57,125 bases of DNA. It comes from JAUZPB01 sp037140715. GTDB taxonomy: Bacteria > Bacteroidota > Ignavibacteria > Ignavibacteriales > SURF-24. The notes under the pieces are model-generated. The model was not told the DNA's origin and ran no database searches. It worked only from the letters and a program-made list of their open reading frames with translations. The position numbers were made by a program, and so were the translations under genes. Shown here piece by piece: positions 16,281 through 25,082 of this stretch (positions are counted from its first letter, which is position 1; each line of letters opens with the position of its first letter). The stretch spans positions 1 to 57,125 of the forward strand of contig JBAXDX010000005.1 of the NCBI GenBank assembly GCA_037140715.1, read 5' to 3'.

Positions 16281-17492
16281 CTAATCAGTCATTGGTTCTT
16301 TGTACTTCTTCTCTATTTCATTTACTCTGTGGCGCTTATAATCTGATACGCCAACCATTAGACCAAATGTTGTAACTACTGCTCCTGTTATCTGGTAAAC
16401 AGTTACGTCCTGCCCGAAAAGAAACATTATAAATGGAATTATAGCAAGATAAATATTCGTATATGTTACCCAGTAATGCGCTGAAAAACGAGCCAGCTTA
16501 AAGAAGCCAAAACTATAGATATACCCTGACAACCCTGCCATCACTACAAATAATATCGGCAGCCAGTTATCAGGAAAAATATTCCCCTCGAATAATGAAA
16601 AAAATCTGTTATATCCGACTGATAAAAAAATAGCTTCAACATTTGCTTTATCTTCTTTTGAAAGATCTGGCTTTAAGACAAATTCATCATTCTGCTTTTC
16701 ATAATAATTTGCAAGCTGCGACTTCTGAGCCACATCAGCTTTGGCAATTACTCTTGTTTCATATTCCGTGGCAGATACTTTTCCGGGAGTATGAACTTTT
16801 AACATGCCTCCAATCAAAGGGAAAATAAATAAGGCAATAGAAATGAAAAGCATTTTCCATATTTCACGCCAAATTACGAGTACATTTGGACCTGTGCCCG
16901 GTTTCACCATCTGTACTGTTTTATTATTTAGAACCTGCTGCGATAAAAGACAAAAATTAATTATCAGTATCCATATAATTGCAGTTGTATCAAGAATTGT
17001 CTTTGGAGCACCAGCAACACCTGCAAGTCCTGGTAAATAAGGTATTGCAAGACCGGTAATAACCAGAATTATACCTGTCCAATGTTCTTTCCGGATTTGA
17101 GCATTAAAAAGAAATTTTCCAAAAAATGGCAGAAAAGCTAAATAAACATTTACATACGGAGCATAAATATGCGGAGAATAATACCTTGGCAGATAGAAAA
17201 ATCCAATATTTTCGATTACTCCTGTAAAGGCACAGATAATAATTGTCATAAGCGAAATAATTCCGGGCCAGAGAGATTTAATCTTCCTGCCACGGAATAA
17301 CTCAATGGTAACAGCTATAAGCGCCCATACCAGCTTGGATAACTCACGCCACCATGTCATTACTCCAGATGACATACCTGCCGGCTGATTACCAACAAAC
17401 TTTGGCTGATTCCCCATCCAGTTTAATATATACTGTCCGCCTAATGCGCTGTTAATAATTGAGAGCCATACTATAAGTATCATCCAGTCCAT
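16281..17492 (-). CDS. EamA/DMT-like membrane transporter
   Basis: A 403-residue integral membrane protein with about ten hydrophobic helices arranged as two similar halves. The first half carries GFFYLPRYYSPHIYAPYVNVYLA and the second GFFKLARFSAHYWVTYTNIYLA, which look like duplicated counterparts. This internal repeat is the hallmark of the drug/metabolite transporter (EamA) superfamily. A polar insertion of roughly 60 residues (about 225-295, rich in Lys/Glu) separates parts of the second half. The substrate is unknown. The gene is monocistronic. Confidence 0.7.
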   Translation of the reverse strand: MDWMILIVWLSIINSALGGQYILNWMGNQPKFVGNQPAGMSSGVMTWWRELSKLVWALIAVTIELFRGRKIKSLWPGIISLMTIIICAFTGVIENIGFFYLPRYYSPHIYAPYVNVYLAFLPFFGKFLFNAQIRKEHWTGIILVITGLAIPYLPGLAGVAGAPKTILDTTAIIWILIINFCLLSQQVLNNKTVQMVKPGTGPNVLVIWREIWKMLFISIALFIFPLIGGMLKVHTPGKVSATEYETRVIAKADVAQKSQLANYYEKQNDEFVLKPDLSKEDKANVEAIFLSVGYNRFFSLFEGNIFPDNWLPILFVVMAGLSGYIYSFGFFKLARFSAHYWVTYTNIYLAIIPFIMFLFGQDVTVYQITGAVVTTFGLMVGVSDYKRHRVNEIEKKYKEPMTD

Positions 17493-17612
17493 ATAATGTA
17501 TCCTGTCCTGTTATTCTTAGAATTAATATATTCTTCAGTTACGGAGATGATTCTGACTGATGTGTTCAGACTTACTTCAATTTATATTGTCAGTTTCATA
17601 AACATCTTAAAT

Positions 17613-17807
17613 TCATTCCTTTGGACTAACTGTATTTTTCTTTTCTGAAAGCTTATTTTCATTTTCGGCAATCCTGTGTTCAACAGGAACCTTAAACTGA
17701 TACTTCCCGGAAAGCACACAACCCTGACGGCCTGGGATACAGGGTTTATTTGTCCGTAAACAATCGTGTTCCTTCCCATTCAGATGCGGACAGGCAAATG
17801 AACTCAT
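17613..17807 (-). CDS. Small Cys-rich protein (CPHL...C...C...C)
   Basis: Sixty-four residues with four cysteines in the first 30 (FACPHLNGKEHDCLRTNKPCIPGR and on), then a charged tail. The Cys spacing suggests a small metal-binding or Fe-S protein. An AAGGA ribosome site lies 8 nt before the ATG, which supports expression. An overlapping frame (17582-17779) is its shadow. I recognise no named family. It stands alone. Confidence 0.55.
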   Translation of the reverse strand: MSSFACPHLNGKEHDCLRTNKPCIPGRQGCVLSGKYQFKVPVEHRIAENENKLSEKKNTVSPKE

Positions 17808-18080
17808 TCGTTTTTTCCTTTATTTTAATAAATTATTTAACTACTGCAGTTGCATTACAGAACACTATTATCGGGAATAAAAACAAGCGACAAAAGATAG
17901 AAAAGAAATCCATATAATTCAATTTACTTTACTTTTTTTTACTTTACTTCTTTATTTCACGCCGGGTAAAATATAAATGCCCCATAATTTACAGAACTTA
18001 TTAAATGAAACTTTTCTGAAAATACCTCGTCATAATAACTGAACAAACAAAAAAATAAACAAAATCAATCAGGAGACACT

Positions 18081-18512
18081 ATGAAACCGTTCTTAAAAAA
18101 TCGCTCACTTTCGGCTATACTTACTTTTACAGCCGTTGTATTATTTGCCAGTTCATTAAGCTATGCTTCCCCGGATAACAATAAATCAACAAGTGAGTTA
18201 AACCCGGCTTTCAGCCAAATTGCAGATTTAATTCCTGAACCAGTCGGAGGTTATAGCTCATTGACAAAAAAGATTACATATCCTGTAATCGCTAAAAACG
18301 CAAAACTCGAAGGAGAAGTTCTTGCAAAAGTAACAGTAGATAAAAACGGCAGTGTAACGAATGTCTCAATCGTTAAGTCGCTTAGCGGTGGTTGTGATGA
18401 GGCAGTAAAAGAAGCTTTAAGCACTACGAAATTCAAAGTGTCTGTTTATGACGGCGTAGCTGTAAATTCACAGGTCTATATAACAATTAAATTCAGAATG
18501 AGTGATATTTAA
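18081..18512 (+). CDS. Secreted TonB C-terminal domain protein
   Basis: A 143-residue protein with an N-terminal signal peptide (about residues 1-29, ending SLSYAS). The TonB_C fold follows from PEPVGGYSSLTKKITYPVIAKN to the end. The family core of LEGEVLAKVTVDKNGSVTNV and SGGCDEAVKEALS is clear. It lacks the Pro-rich span and membrane anchor of true TonB, so it is probably a periplasmic relative, not an energy transducer. A GGAG site precedes the ATG. The PVGG segment recurs in the TonB_C protein at 21589-22422. Confidence 0.85.
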   Translation: MKPFLKNRSLSAILTFTAVVLFASSLSYASPDNNKSTSELNPAFSQIADLIPEPVGGYSSLTKKITYPVIAKNAKLEGEVLAKVTVDKNGSVTNVSIVKSLSGGCDEAVKEALSTTKFKVSVYDGVAVNSQVYITIKFRMSDI

Positions 18513-18527
18513 CAGGCAAATTCTACA

Positions 18528-18676
18528 GAGGCTGACTAAAAAGTAAGGTATTTGAGTTTTTGGTAATGTGAAACCCCAATAATGCTTTATTATATTAGAT
18601 ACTTGATGTTAAATATCTAATATAATAAGGTATTTTTGGTCTTTCTCCAACTCAAAATTACTTTTTAGTCAGCCTC
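18528..18676. mobile_element. 149-bp MITE-like element with terminal inverted repeats
   Basis: The termini are perfect 19-bp inverted repeats (GAGGCTGACTAAAAAGTAA at 18528-18546 and its complement at 18658-18676), and weaker similarity (TTTGAGTT) continues inward. Inside is a second, perfect 15-bp palindrome (18587-18601 and 18614-18628). There is no coding capacity. The ends resemble those of IS1182-family elements, from memory. No clear target duplication flanks it. It lies 16 bp after the TonB_C gene and could also act as its terminator. Confidence 0.75.
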
Positions 18677-18829
18677 AAACAGATTGATTTCTGTTAAATA
18701 GTAAGAATTATTATGGTTCCTTAATATCAAGTCAAAATAATAAGGGGAATACAAGGTAAAATCTTTTTTATATCTTTTCAACTTCAGATTTTACATGTTG
18801 CCTTTGTCTGTTATAAACTTTAAGCAACA

Positions 18830-19606
18830 CTACGCTTTATGTTTCGGTATATCATCATCTCCATTTTCTTTTTTAATTTTAGTTAATATATCAATGGTCT
18901 GGTTTGTGTACAATTCCACTTCTTTCCAGATTTTTTCATCTATCCCTTTTTCAAAGAGTTCCTCTATATGGCTGCTAATTAGAGTAAGCCGGTTATATCC
19001 GATCATGGTACCTGAACTCTTCAATTCGTGGAACAGAACCTTAAGCATAATTTCATTTTTATTTTTTATTGAAGTCCTGAGTTCATTGATTCTTCTATCC
19101 ACAGATTTCAGGAATAGCTTAATAAGATCAAATTTAATTTGGGTACCTTTCGTATATTTTTTGTCTGTTATATCTTTTTTAGTAAGCTGAGGCTCAAAGT
19201 AGTATTTTTCATACCTGAGTTTGGACATCGCATGGTTGCCGATAATGTTGTCGATCACATTAACCACATCGTTACGCCTAATAGGCTTATTAATAACCTT
19301 AGTAACTCCAAGCTTGATAACTTCCTCGATAAGCTCTTCTCCATGGTAACCTGTAATAATTACAATTGGGATATTCTGACAGTCATCTAAAATCTTAATA
19401 CTTTTCAGAACATCAAGCCCGTTGAAATTTGGCATAAGAAGATCAAGAAAAATAACATCTGGTTTTTCATTCGAAGCAATACTGATTCCATCAAGCCCAT
19501 TATTACATGTTATTACATCAAAGTCATAATTCTCAAAGAATTTCCTGATGGCCGTACAAAGTATGTCTGAATCATCAATTACCAGGATTTTAAAAACTCT
19601 ATTCAT
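18830..19606 (-). CDS. Response regulator with C-terminal HPt-like domain (REC-HPt) 1
   Basis: A receiver domain is followed by a histidine phosphotransfer-like domain. With the ATG at 19606 (GAGAG upstream) the protein is 258 residues; an in-frame TTG at 19621 is less likely. Receiver residues are the acidic pair near 11-12, phospho-acceptor Asp55 (FLDLLMP), Thr85 and Lys107. In the C-terminal helix bundle the HPt signature HELKSSG places the phosphorylatable His at 193. There is no DNA-binding output. It directly follows the paralogue at 19625-20410. No histidine kinase is adjacent, so the pair are orphan relay proteins. Confidence 0.85.
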   Translation of the reverse strand: MNRVFKILVIDDSDILCTAIRKFFENYDFDVITCNNGLDGISIASNEKPDVIFLDLLMPNFNGLDVLKSIKILDDCQNIPIVIITGYHGEELIEEVIKLGVTKVINKPIRRNDVVNVIDNIIGNHAMSKLRYEKYYFEPQLTKKDITDKKYTKGTQIKFDLIKLFLKSVDRRINELRTSIKNKNEIMLKVLFHELKSSGTMIGYNRLTLISSHIEELFEKGIDEKIWKEVELYTNQTIDILTKIKKENGDDDIPKHKA

Positions 19607-19624
19607 AATACGTTCTCTCAATTA

Positions 19625-20410
19625 TCAGGTAAGTTTAGGATTATTATCTGCCGTTCCAATTAATATTTCTTTGTTTTCCTCTGTAATTATATCAAGAACA
19701 TCAAGCAATTTACCAATAAACGGTTCAATATCTCCCCATGGAACTGCTGCGGAATTTTTAATTATCAGACGTTCAACATGCTCGCTTATTTTGCTAAGTC
19801 TGCCATAGTTAATCTGCTTCCCTGTTTGTTTAAGTTCATGCATGATTGATTTAAGCATGAATTCATTTTTAGCTGAAACGGCCGAACGAATATCAGACCG
19901 TAAAAAGTTGATTGTTTTAAGAAAAGATTTAATTACTCTGACCTTAACCTCTGTCTTGTTTCTCTCTGTTACATTACTTATTTCCAGTTCTTTTTCTTCC
20001 TTTTCAAACAGCTTCTGAATCTTTTGACTGGAAAAAGTAGAGTTTCCAAGAATTTCATCTACAACCTCGAAGACTTCATTCCTCTTGATTGGTTTTAAGA
20101 GAACTCTCTTCGCACCGAGTTGCATTACCTTATCAATGGCAGAATTTTCATTAATGCCGGCAATGATAACAACAGGAATGTCCTTAAACTGATCTATGAC
20201 TTTTATACATCGAAGGAGGTCTATTCCACTAATCACAGGCATCATTATATCAAGAAATATAATATCGGGCATAACAACGGCGGCATGTTTAAGTCCATCC
20301 AGTCCGTTGCCGAAGGTAAAGACCTCACAGTCATAGTTTGTGAAGAATTTCTTCATAGCTCCACGAAGATATTCTGAATCGTCAATTACAAAAATTTTTA
20401 ATTTTACCAT
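19625..20410 (-). CDS. Response regulator with C-terminal HPt-like domain (REC-HPt) 2
   Basis: A 261-residue paralogue of the next gene with the same architecture. The receiver has Asp10-Asp11, phospho-acceptor Asp54 (FLDIMMP) and Lys106, but the conserved switch Thr/Ser is Ala84 (VVIIAG). The HPt-like domain has HELKQTG with His191. The two proteins match over their full length, so they probably arose by tandem duplication. They should act in phosphorelay and not as transcription factors. Confidence 0.85.
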   Translation of the reverse strand: MVKLKIFVIDDSEYLRGAMKKFFTNYDCEVFTFGNGLDGLKHAAVVMPDIIFLDIMMPVISGIDLLRCIKVIDQFKDIPVVIIAGINENSAIDKVMQLGAKRVLLKPIKRNEVFEVVDEILGNSTFSSQKIQKLFEKEEKELEISNVTERNKTEVKVRVIKSFLKTINFLRSDIRSAVSAKNEFMLKSIMHELKQTGKQINYGRLSKISEHVERLIIKNSAAVPWGDIEPFIGKLLDVLDIITEENKEILIGTADNNPKLT

Positions 20411-20492
20411 ATTTCACTTTAATAGTTCTTTAACTGTTCCAGGAAGACAGAGGAAATTTATGATTTTATATTACCGGTAAAAGATATAATAC

Positions 20493-21257
20493 TTACAGAT
20501 GACTTGCAAAAAATCCTGACATTAATATCATAAGGCTGCCCAACACGAAAGAAATAACAACAAGTTTTGTGTGATTATTAAGCATCTCCCCAATAATTGC
20601 ATGAATTGCAAGAAAAATAAAACCGCCGGCTATATGAGCCATTACAAGTGCAAAAATAAAATCGCTTATACCAGACCCGGACAGGAAAATCCCGGTAATC
20701 GCGCCTATAACGGTTGTAAGTTCAACAAGAGAGATGTAAGTAATTATCTTTTTCTTATTGTAATTCGCACCAAGCATTAAAGAAGCAAGAGCAAGACCTT
20801 CAGGAATCTTATGAACTCCTATAGCAAAAAATATAGAATTCCCATCAAAATGTAAATGCTGTGAGCCATTCGTAAGGGCAATGCCGTCAAAAAAAGAGTG
20901 AAAAGACAATGCCGTAATCATAAGCAGAACAATTTCGCTGAAACGCTTAGTGGTTTGTTCATCAAAATGACTTGCTGAACAAGCGGGGCAAACATGGAAA
21001 TAATATTTACTAATCAGCCAGAATACGATATATCCTGAAAAACCGCTTAAAGCAATTTCAGGAAGATTGAGCAACTGGAAAGTCTCTGGCAGAATAGAAA
21101 ATATTGCGGCACCAAAAAGAGCGCCTGCAGAGAAGCTGATAAGAGAACATAGTCTGTGATGATCGATTTTAATTATAAAAGTAGAAGCCGCTCCAATAAT
21201 CGCAGCAATTACGACTATTACGGATCTGAGAATAATATACCAGTAGTCTTGTATCAT
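20493..21257 (-). CDS. ZIP-family metal transporter
   Basis: A 254-residue membrane protein with eight predicted helices. The ZIP metal-site motifs are present in helix 4 (FHSFFDGIAL) and helix 5 (HKIPEGLALASLML), with a variable loop containing CPACSASHFDEQ. ZIP proteins import zinc, iron or manganese into the cytosol; the specific metal is not predictable. The loop CxxC and His could bind metal. It lies 82 bp upstream of the REC-HPt pair, on the same strand. Confidence 0.9.
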   Translation of the reverse strand: MIQDYWYIILRSVIVVIAAIIGAASTFIIKIDHHRLCSLISFSAGALFGAAIFSILPETFQLLNLPEIALSGFSGYIVFWLISKYYFHVCPACSASHFDEQTTKRFSEIVLLMITALSFHSFFDGIALTNGSQHLHFDGNSIFFAIGVHKIPEGLALASLMLGANYNKKKIITYISLVELTTVIGAITGIFLSGSGISDFIFALVMAHIAGGFIFLAIHAIIGEMLNNHTKLVVISFVLGSLMILMSGFFASHL

Positions 21258-21386
21258 TTAAAAGATTTTAATTTTTGTTTAAATAAATTAACAAAATAAT
21301 CGCTCAGATAAAAATATATAGTTGCTATGGAGAGAAAAAGTCTTTGGAATTAAGTCAAAACTTTATATATTTCGAACGTAATTAAC

Positions 21387-21473
21387 GGAAAGGTGTAGGA
21401 GTGGTTGAACTGGCTCGCCTGGAAAGCGGGTGTGCGGGCAACCGTACCGTGGGTTCGAATCCCACCCTTTCCG
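21387..21473 (+). tRNA. tRNA-Ser (GGA anticodon)
   Basis: The acceptor stem is GGAAAGG (21387-21393) with CCTTTCC (21466-21472). The anticodon stem CTCGC/GCGGG encloses loop CTGGAAA with anticodon GGA at 21421-21423. A long variable arm (class II) and the T loop GGTTCGAATCC identify a serine tRNA. CCA is not encoded. It reads UCC/UCU codons. Confidence 0.96.
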
Positions 21474-21487
21474 CATAGAGAAATTAA

Positions 21488-21523
21488 AGCCCGATTACAG
21501 CGTGAAAATGTTGTAATCGGGCT
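21488..21523 (+). terminator. Hairpin after tRNA-Ser
   Basis: A perfect 12-bp inverted repeat (AGCCCGATTACA and its complement) with a 12-nt loop starts 15 bp after the tRNA. The following T-tract is weak. Confidence 0.7.
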
Positions 21524-21588
21524 TGTTCATATAACAAACGATTCCCGGCTGCACCCTGATTTATCTCTGCTACAGTACGATATGTACT

Positions 21589-22422
21589 CTAAAATGTTAC
21601 CGGAATTGTAATCTGAACATTAACCGGCTTGCCGTCAAGCTTTCCTGAAGTAAACTGCACTTTCTTTATTGCATTTTCAGCCAGCTTATCTAATTCTTTG
21701 TTAAGACTTTTAACAACTTCAGTTTTTCTGACATATCCATGATCATCTACAAACACTTTCACAACAACAATTCCTTTTACCCTGTCCTTAGGGTAATCAG
21801 AATAATTAATATTGCTTTGAACAGACTCAAGTCCTCCGACCGGAGCCGGATATTCTTCGGCAACGAGAAGAAATTCGTCTCCATTAGACACCGCTGGTTT
21901 GTTATCAGACTGATTAATTCCTGATTTTTCGAGTATAATCTTATCAGCCGCGGACATATCCTTTTGAGTAGTGGCAATTGCGCCCTTCATTAGGAAGTCA
22001 TTCGTCTTCCCCTGTGGCGTTGGTTCGGCAAGAGTAGAATCGTACTGATACTCCCGCATCTCTTTTAATATGCCGTCATCATAAATCAGAACTCTTTTTA
22101 GTCCGCCATTTTTATAAAACTCTTTTGATATCCCGTCTCTTTTCCCGTCCTTAATAAAAAGCTCAAGCAAAGGAGCGCTATTTACATAACAGGTCTTCAT
22201 CCAGCCGTTAAGCTTTCCCATCAGATAATTTTTCTCTTCTTTTATAACTCCATTAGGAAAAAACCAGCGTGCTGTGCCATGAATTATATCTTTAGCATAA
22301 TAAACCGCGGATTCCATACGGTTATTGGGATAATAGTTTCTTACTAATCCATCCTGAGCAATTAGTTCTGCCACTAAAACAACAAAATAAATTAACAGAT
22401 AAAATATTTTATTTAGATTCAT
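21589..22422 (-). CDS. MORN-like repeat / TonB C-terminal domain protein
   Basis: With the ATG at 22422 (AGGAAG just upstream) the protein is 277 residues and begins MNLNKIFYLLIYFVVLVAEL, a signal peptide cleaved near IAQ. Next come several YwqK/MORN_2-like repeats (about residues 25-120; FPNGVIKEEKNYLMGKLNG, FYKNGGLKRVLIYDDG). A linker follows, then a TonB_C domain from about residue 190 (YPAPVGGLESVQSNINYSDYP) to the end. It is probably a periplasmic or outer-membrane associated envelope protein. An earlier in-frame ATG at 22458 lacks a ribosome site. Confidence 0.78.
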   Translation of the reverse strand: MNLNKIFYLLIYFVVLVAELIAQDGLVRNYYPNNRMESAVYYAKDIIHGTARWFFPNGVIKEEKNYLMGKLNGWMKTCYVNSAPLLELFIKDGKRDGISKEFYKNGGLKRVLIYDDGILKEMREYQYDSTLAEPTPQGKTNDFLMKGAIATTQKDMSAADKIILEKSGINQSDNKPAVSNGDEFLLVAEEYPAPVGGLESVQSNINYSDYPKDRVKGIVVVKVFVDDHGYVRKTEVVKSLNKELDKLAENAIKKVQFTSGKLDGKPVNVQITIPVTF

Positions 22423-22652
22423 CTTCCTGTTTTTCAATATTTGACAGTAAATATACATAATTTTCTGCTTGGATTTATAAATTTTTGGCAGCTATTTATA
22501 AACAGGAGTGTAAATAAAGGAACAAAATGTCAAAGATATTTAGAAATCCTGCCCTCAAAAGTATGAGAATTAAAGGAAATTAAGTCATAATTACCTTAAA
22601 TTTGCCTGGTGAAAATGTAATAATAAGTATTATCAATGAACCTGGAGAAAAA

Positions 22653-24005
22653 ATGGCGACTTTAATGGTTAGTATCTCAGGCATTCGTGGCGTGGTTGGC
22701 GATGGACTGGAACCGGAAGTGCTTGTTAAGTATGCATCTGCTTATGCGGATTTCTGTGGCAGAGGGAAGATTGTTATAGGACGTGATGCCCGCGTTACCG
22801 GTGAAATGGTGCAGAGTATCGTTACCGGTACGCTACTTGCCAAAGGCATTGATGTAATTGATATCGGCATAACGCCGACACCTACCGTCCAATATACGGT
22901 GAAAACATTAAATGCTGTTGGCGGTATCGCCATTTCGGCAAGCCATAATCCGAATCAGTGGAACGCTCTTAAGTTATTAAACAGTACCGGACAGTTTATG
23001 ACACCGGAGGAAAACCTTGAGCTACAAAAAATTATAGATACGCCTGAAAATGCTTACGTATCCTGGGATAAAACAGGGACTTTAACACATTTTGACGAGG
23101 GACTAAAAAGACATATTAAGGATGTTCTCAGTCTGAAATATATTGACCTGGAGAAAATCAGGGCGAGGAAGTTCCGTGTTCTGGCTGACTGCGTCAATGG
23201 TGCAGGAGTTTACTGCATTCCAGGACTTCTGCGTGAATTTGGATGCGAAGTTATTGAGATGAATACGGAAAAGACTGGTATTTTCCCGCGGCTGCCTGAG
23301 CCTCTTCCTGAAAATCTGACCGAAACAATGAAAGCTGTGAAGGAATCAGGGGCGGATTTTGCCGTGGTTGTCGATCCTGATGTTGACCGTTTGGTACTAA
23401 TAACCGATAAGGGCGAACCGTTTGGAGAGGAGCTTACAATTACTCAGGCTGTAAGGTTTATTTTGTCAAAAGAAAAAGGAAGCGTTGTGGTGAATCTTTC
23501 AACTACAAGAGCGGTTGAGGATGTTGCAAAGGCGGCAGGATGCGAAGTATTCCGTTCTTCAGTCGGCGAGGCGAACGTTGTTAAGAAGATGAAGGAAGTC
23601 GGGGCAATAATTGGCGGAGAAGGTTCCGGTGGCGTAATTTATCCGGCTCTGCATTACGGGCGTGATGCTTTGGTCGGAATTGCTCTGACGCTCCAGCATC
23701 TGCTTGAGTCCGGCGGAACGTTAAGCGAACTTAAAGCCGTACTGCCTCAGTATTTTATTGCCAAGCGTAAGATTGAGCTTGCAGGCAAAGACCCTGATGA
23801 GATTATTAAATCACTTAGCGGTAAGTATTCTAATGAAAAAATTAATACGGATGACGGACTAAAGATTGATTTTGCCGACCACTGGGTACATTTTAGAAAA
23901 TCCAACACCGAACCAATTATCAGGTGCATCACGGAAGCCAGATCTCTGGCGGAAGCTGAACAGTATATAGATAAATATTTCGATGAAATTAAAAACTTCT
24001 TTTAA
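22653..24005 (+). CDS. glmM: Phosphoglucosamine/phosphomanno-mutase
   Basis: Alpha-D-phosphohexomutase, 450 residues from the ATG at 22653, which has GGAG 5 nt upstream and begins MATLMVSISGIRGVVG. The catalytic phosphoserine loop is ISASHNPNQWNALK, the metal loop DPDVDRLVL and the phosphate-binding loop SNTEPIIR. The family includes GlmM (GlcN-6-P to GlcN-1-P) and ManB-type enzymes. The sequence fits the GlmM-like branch found where GlmS is also present (43962-45797), but dual use with mannose is possible given manA at 30360-31601. It starts a five-gene plus-strand cluster ending in ispE. Confidence 0.88.
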   Translation: MATLMVSISGIRGVVGDGLEPEVLVKYASAYADFCGRGKIVIGRDARVTGEMVQSIVTGTLLAKGIDVIDIGITPTPTVQYTVKTLNAVGGIAISASHNPNQWNALKLLNSTGQFMTPEENLELQKIIDTPENAYVSWDKTGTLTHFDEGLKRHIKDVLSLKYIDLEKIRARKFRVLADCVNGAGVYCIPGLLREFGCEVIEMNTEKTGIFPRLPEPLPENLTETMKAVKESGADFAVVVDPDVDRLVLITDKGEPFGEELTITQAVRFILSKEKGSVVVNLSTTRAVEDVAKAAGCEVFRSSVGEANVVKKMKEVGAIIGGEGSGGVIYPALHYGRDALVGIALTLQHLLESGGTLSELKAVLPQYFIAKRKIELAGKDPDEIIKSLSGKYSNEKINTDDGLKIDFADHWVHFRKSNTEPIIRCITEARSLAEAEQYIDKYFDEIKNFF

Positions 24006-24050
24006 CTGATTCGGGTTGTCAGTCCATTCAATTTTTCAATATCTTTAGCA

Positions 24051-25082
24051 ATGATTATAAAAAAAGATAAAGTAAAGAAAATACTCTTAATAAAACTTCG
24101 CGGAATCGGCGATGTTATCCTGTCTTCGGTTGTTTTTAACAATCTCAGGCGGGAATTTCCTGATGCAACAATCGATTACCTGACCGAACCACCGAGCCGT
24201 CTGGCTTTGGAGGGACTGGATATTATTAATGAGGTCATAATCTTTGATAAAAGAAAGAGAGCCGGCGCTTTATCTTTAATTGTGAATATCAGAAAAAGGA
24301 AGTATGACCTTGTCATGGATTTTTATTCCAATCCGAGAACGGCGCTTATAACCTTTCTGAGCGGAGCGACATACAGAGCCGGTTTTCCATATAAAGGAAG
24401 GAAGTACGCATACAATTTATTCGGCCCGGCTGAAAGAGATTCTTATCACGCGGCTGATCTTCATCTTGAATTCCTGAAGGGAATCGGCTTAAGCGTCAGC
24501 TCGAATGAGTTATTCTTTAGTCTTACACAGCAGGATATAGATTTTGCCGGTAATTTTATTAAAGATACGTTCGGGCAGAGTTCATTTGTAGTCGGCATAA
24601 GCCCAAGCGGAGGCTGGCCCTCTAAGAAATGTGATTCATCAAAGTTCGCTGAAATAGGCGATGCTATGGTAGCTAAATATTCCGCTAAGATTCTTATACT
24701 CTGGGGCCCCGGAGATGAATTGCAGGCTGATGAAATTAAAAGTCTGATGCAACATGAACCGGTTCCGGCTCCCAAAACTGATATCAGAAGGATGGGAGCA
24801 TTACTGTCGGTATGTAATTTAATAATAGCAAACGACAGTGGCCCTATGCATATTGCCACAGCGGTAAAAACCCCGGTATTAAGTCTTCACGGCCCGACTA
24901 ATCCAAAACTTCAGGGACCTTATGGCGAAATGCACGAGTGGATAAGGCTTGATAGTCTGGATTGTATTGAATGCAACCTGCTTGATTGTCCCAGAAATCA
25001 TGAATGCTTCCTGGAAATGCCGGTATCGGCTGTAATAAAAAAGGCAGGGATTCTAATCAAAAAAAATAAGTTGATAATTTAG
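24051..25082 (+). CDS. GT9-family glycosyltransferase (heptosyltransferase-like) 1
   Basis: A 343-residue inner-leaflet glycosyltransferase of family 9 (WaaC/WaaF type), likely adding a core sugar to lipid A-linked oligosaccharide. The N-terminal half opens with ILLIKLRGIGDVILSSVV. The nucleotide-sugar domain contains GISPSGGWPSKK and NDSGPMHIATAVKTPVLSL (about residues 262-280). A Cys cluster near the C-terminus reads CIECNLLDCPRNHEC. The stop directly abuts the next ATG. First of three tandem GT9 genes. Confidence 0.9.
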   Translation: MIIKKDKVKKILLIKLRGIGDVILSSVVFNNLRREFPDATIDYLTEPPSRLALEGLDIINEVIIFDKRKRAGALSLIVNIRKRKYDLVMDFYSNPRTALITFLSGATYRAGFPYKGRKYAYNLFGPAERDSYHAADLHLEFLKGIGLSVSSNELFFSLTQQDIDFAGNFIKDTFGQSSFVVGISPSGGWPSKKCDSSKFAEIGDAMVAKYSAKILILWGPGDELQADEIKSLMQHEPVPAPKTDIRRMGALLSVCNLIIANDSGPMHIATAVKTPVLSLHGPTNPKLQGPYGEMHEWIRLDSLDCIECNLLDCPRNHECFLEMPVSAVIKKAGILIKKNKLII

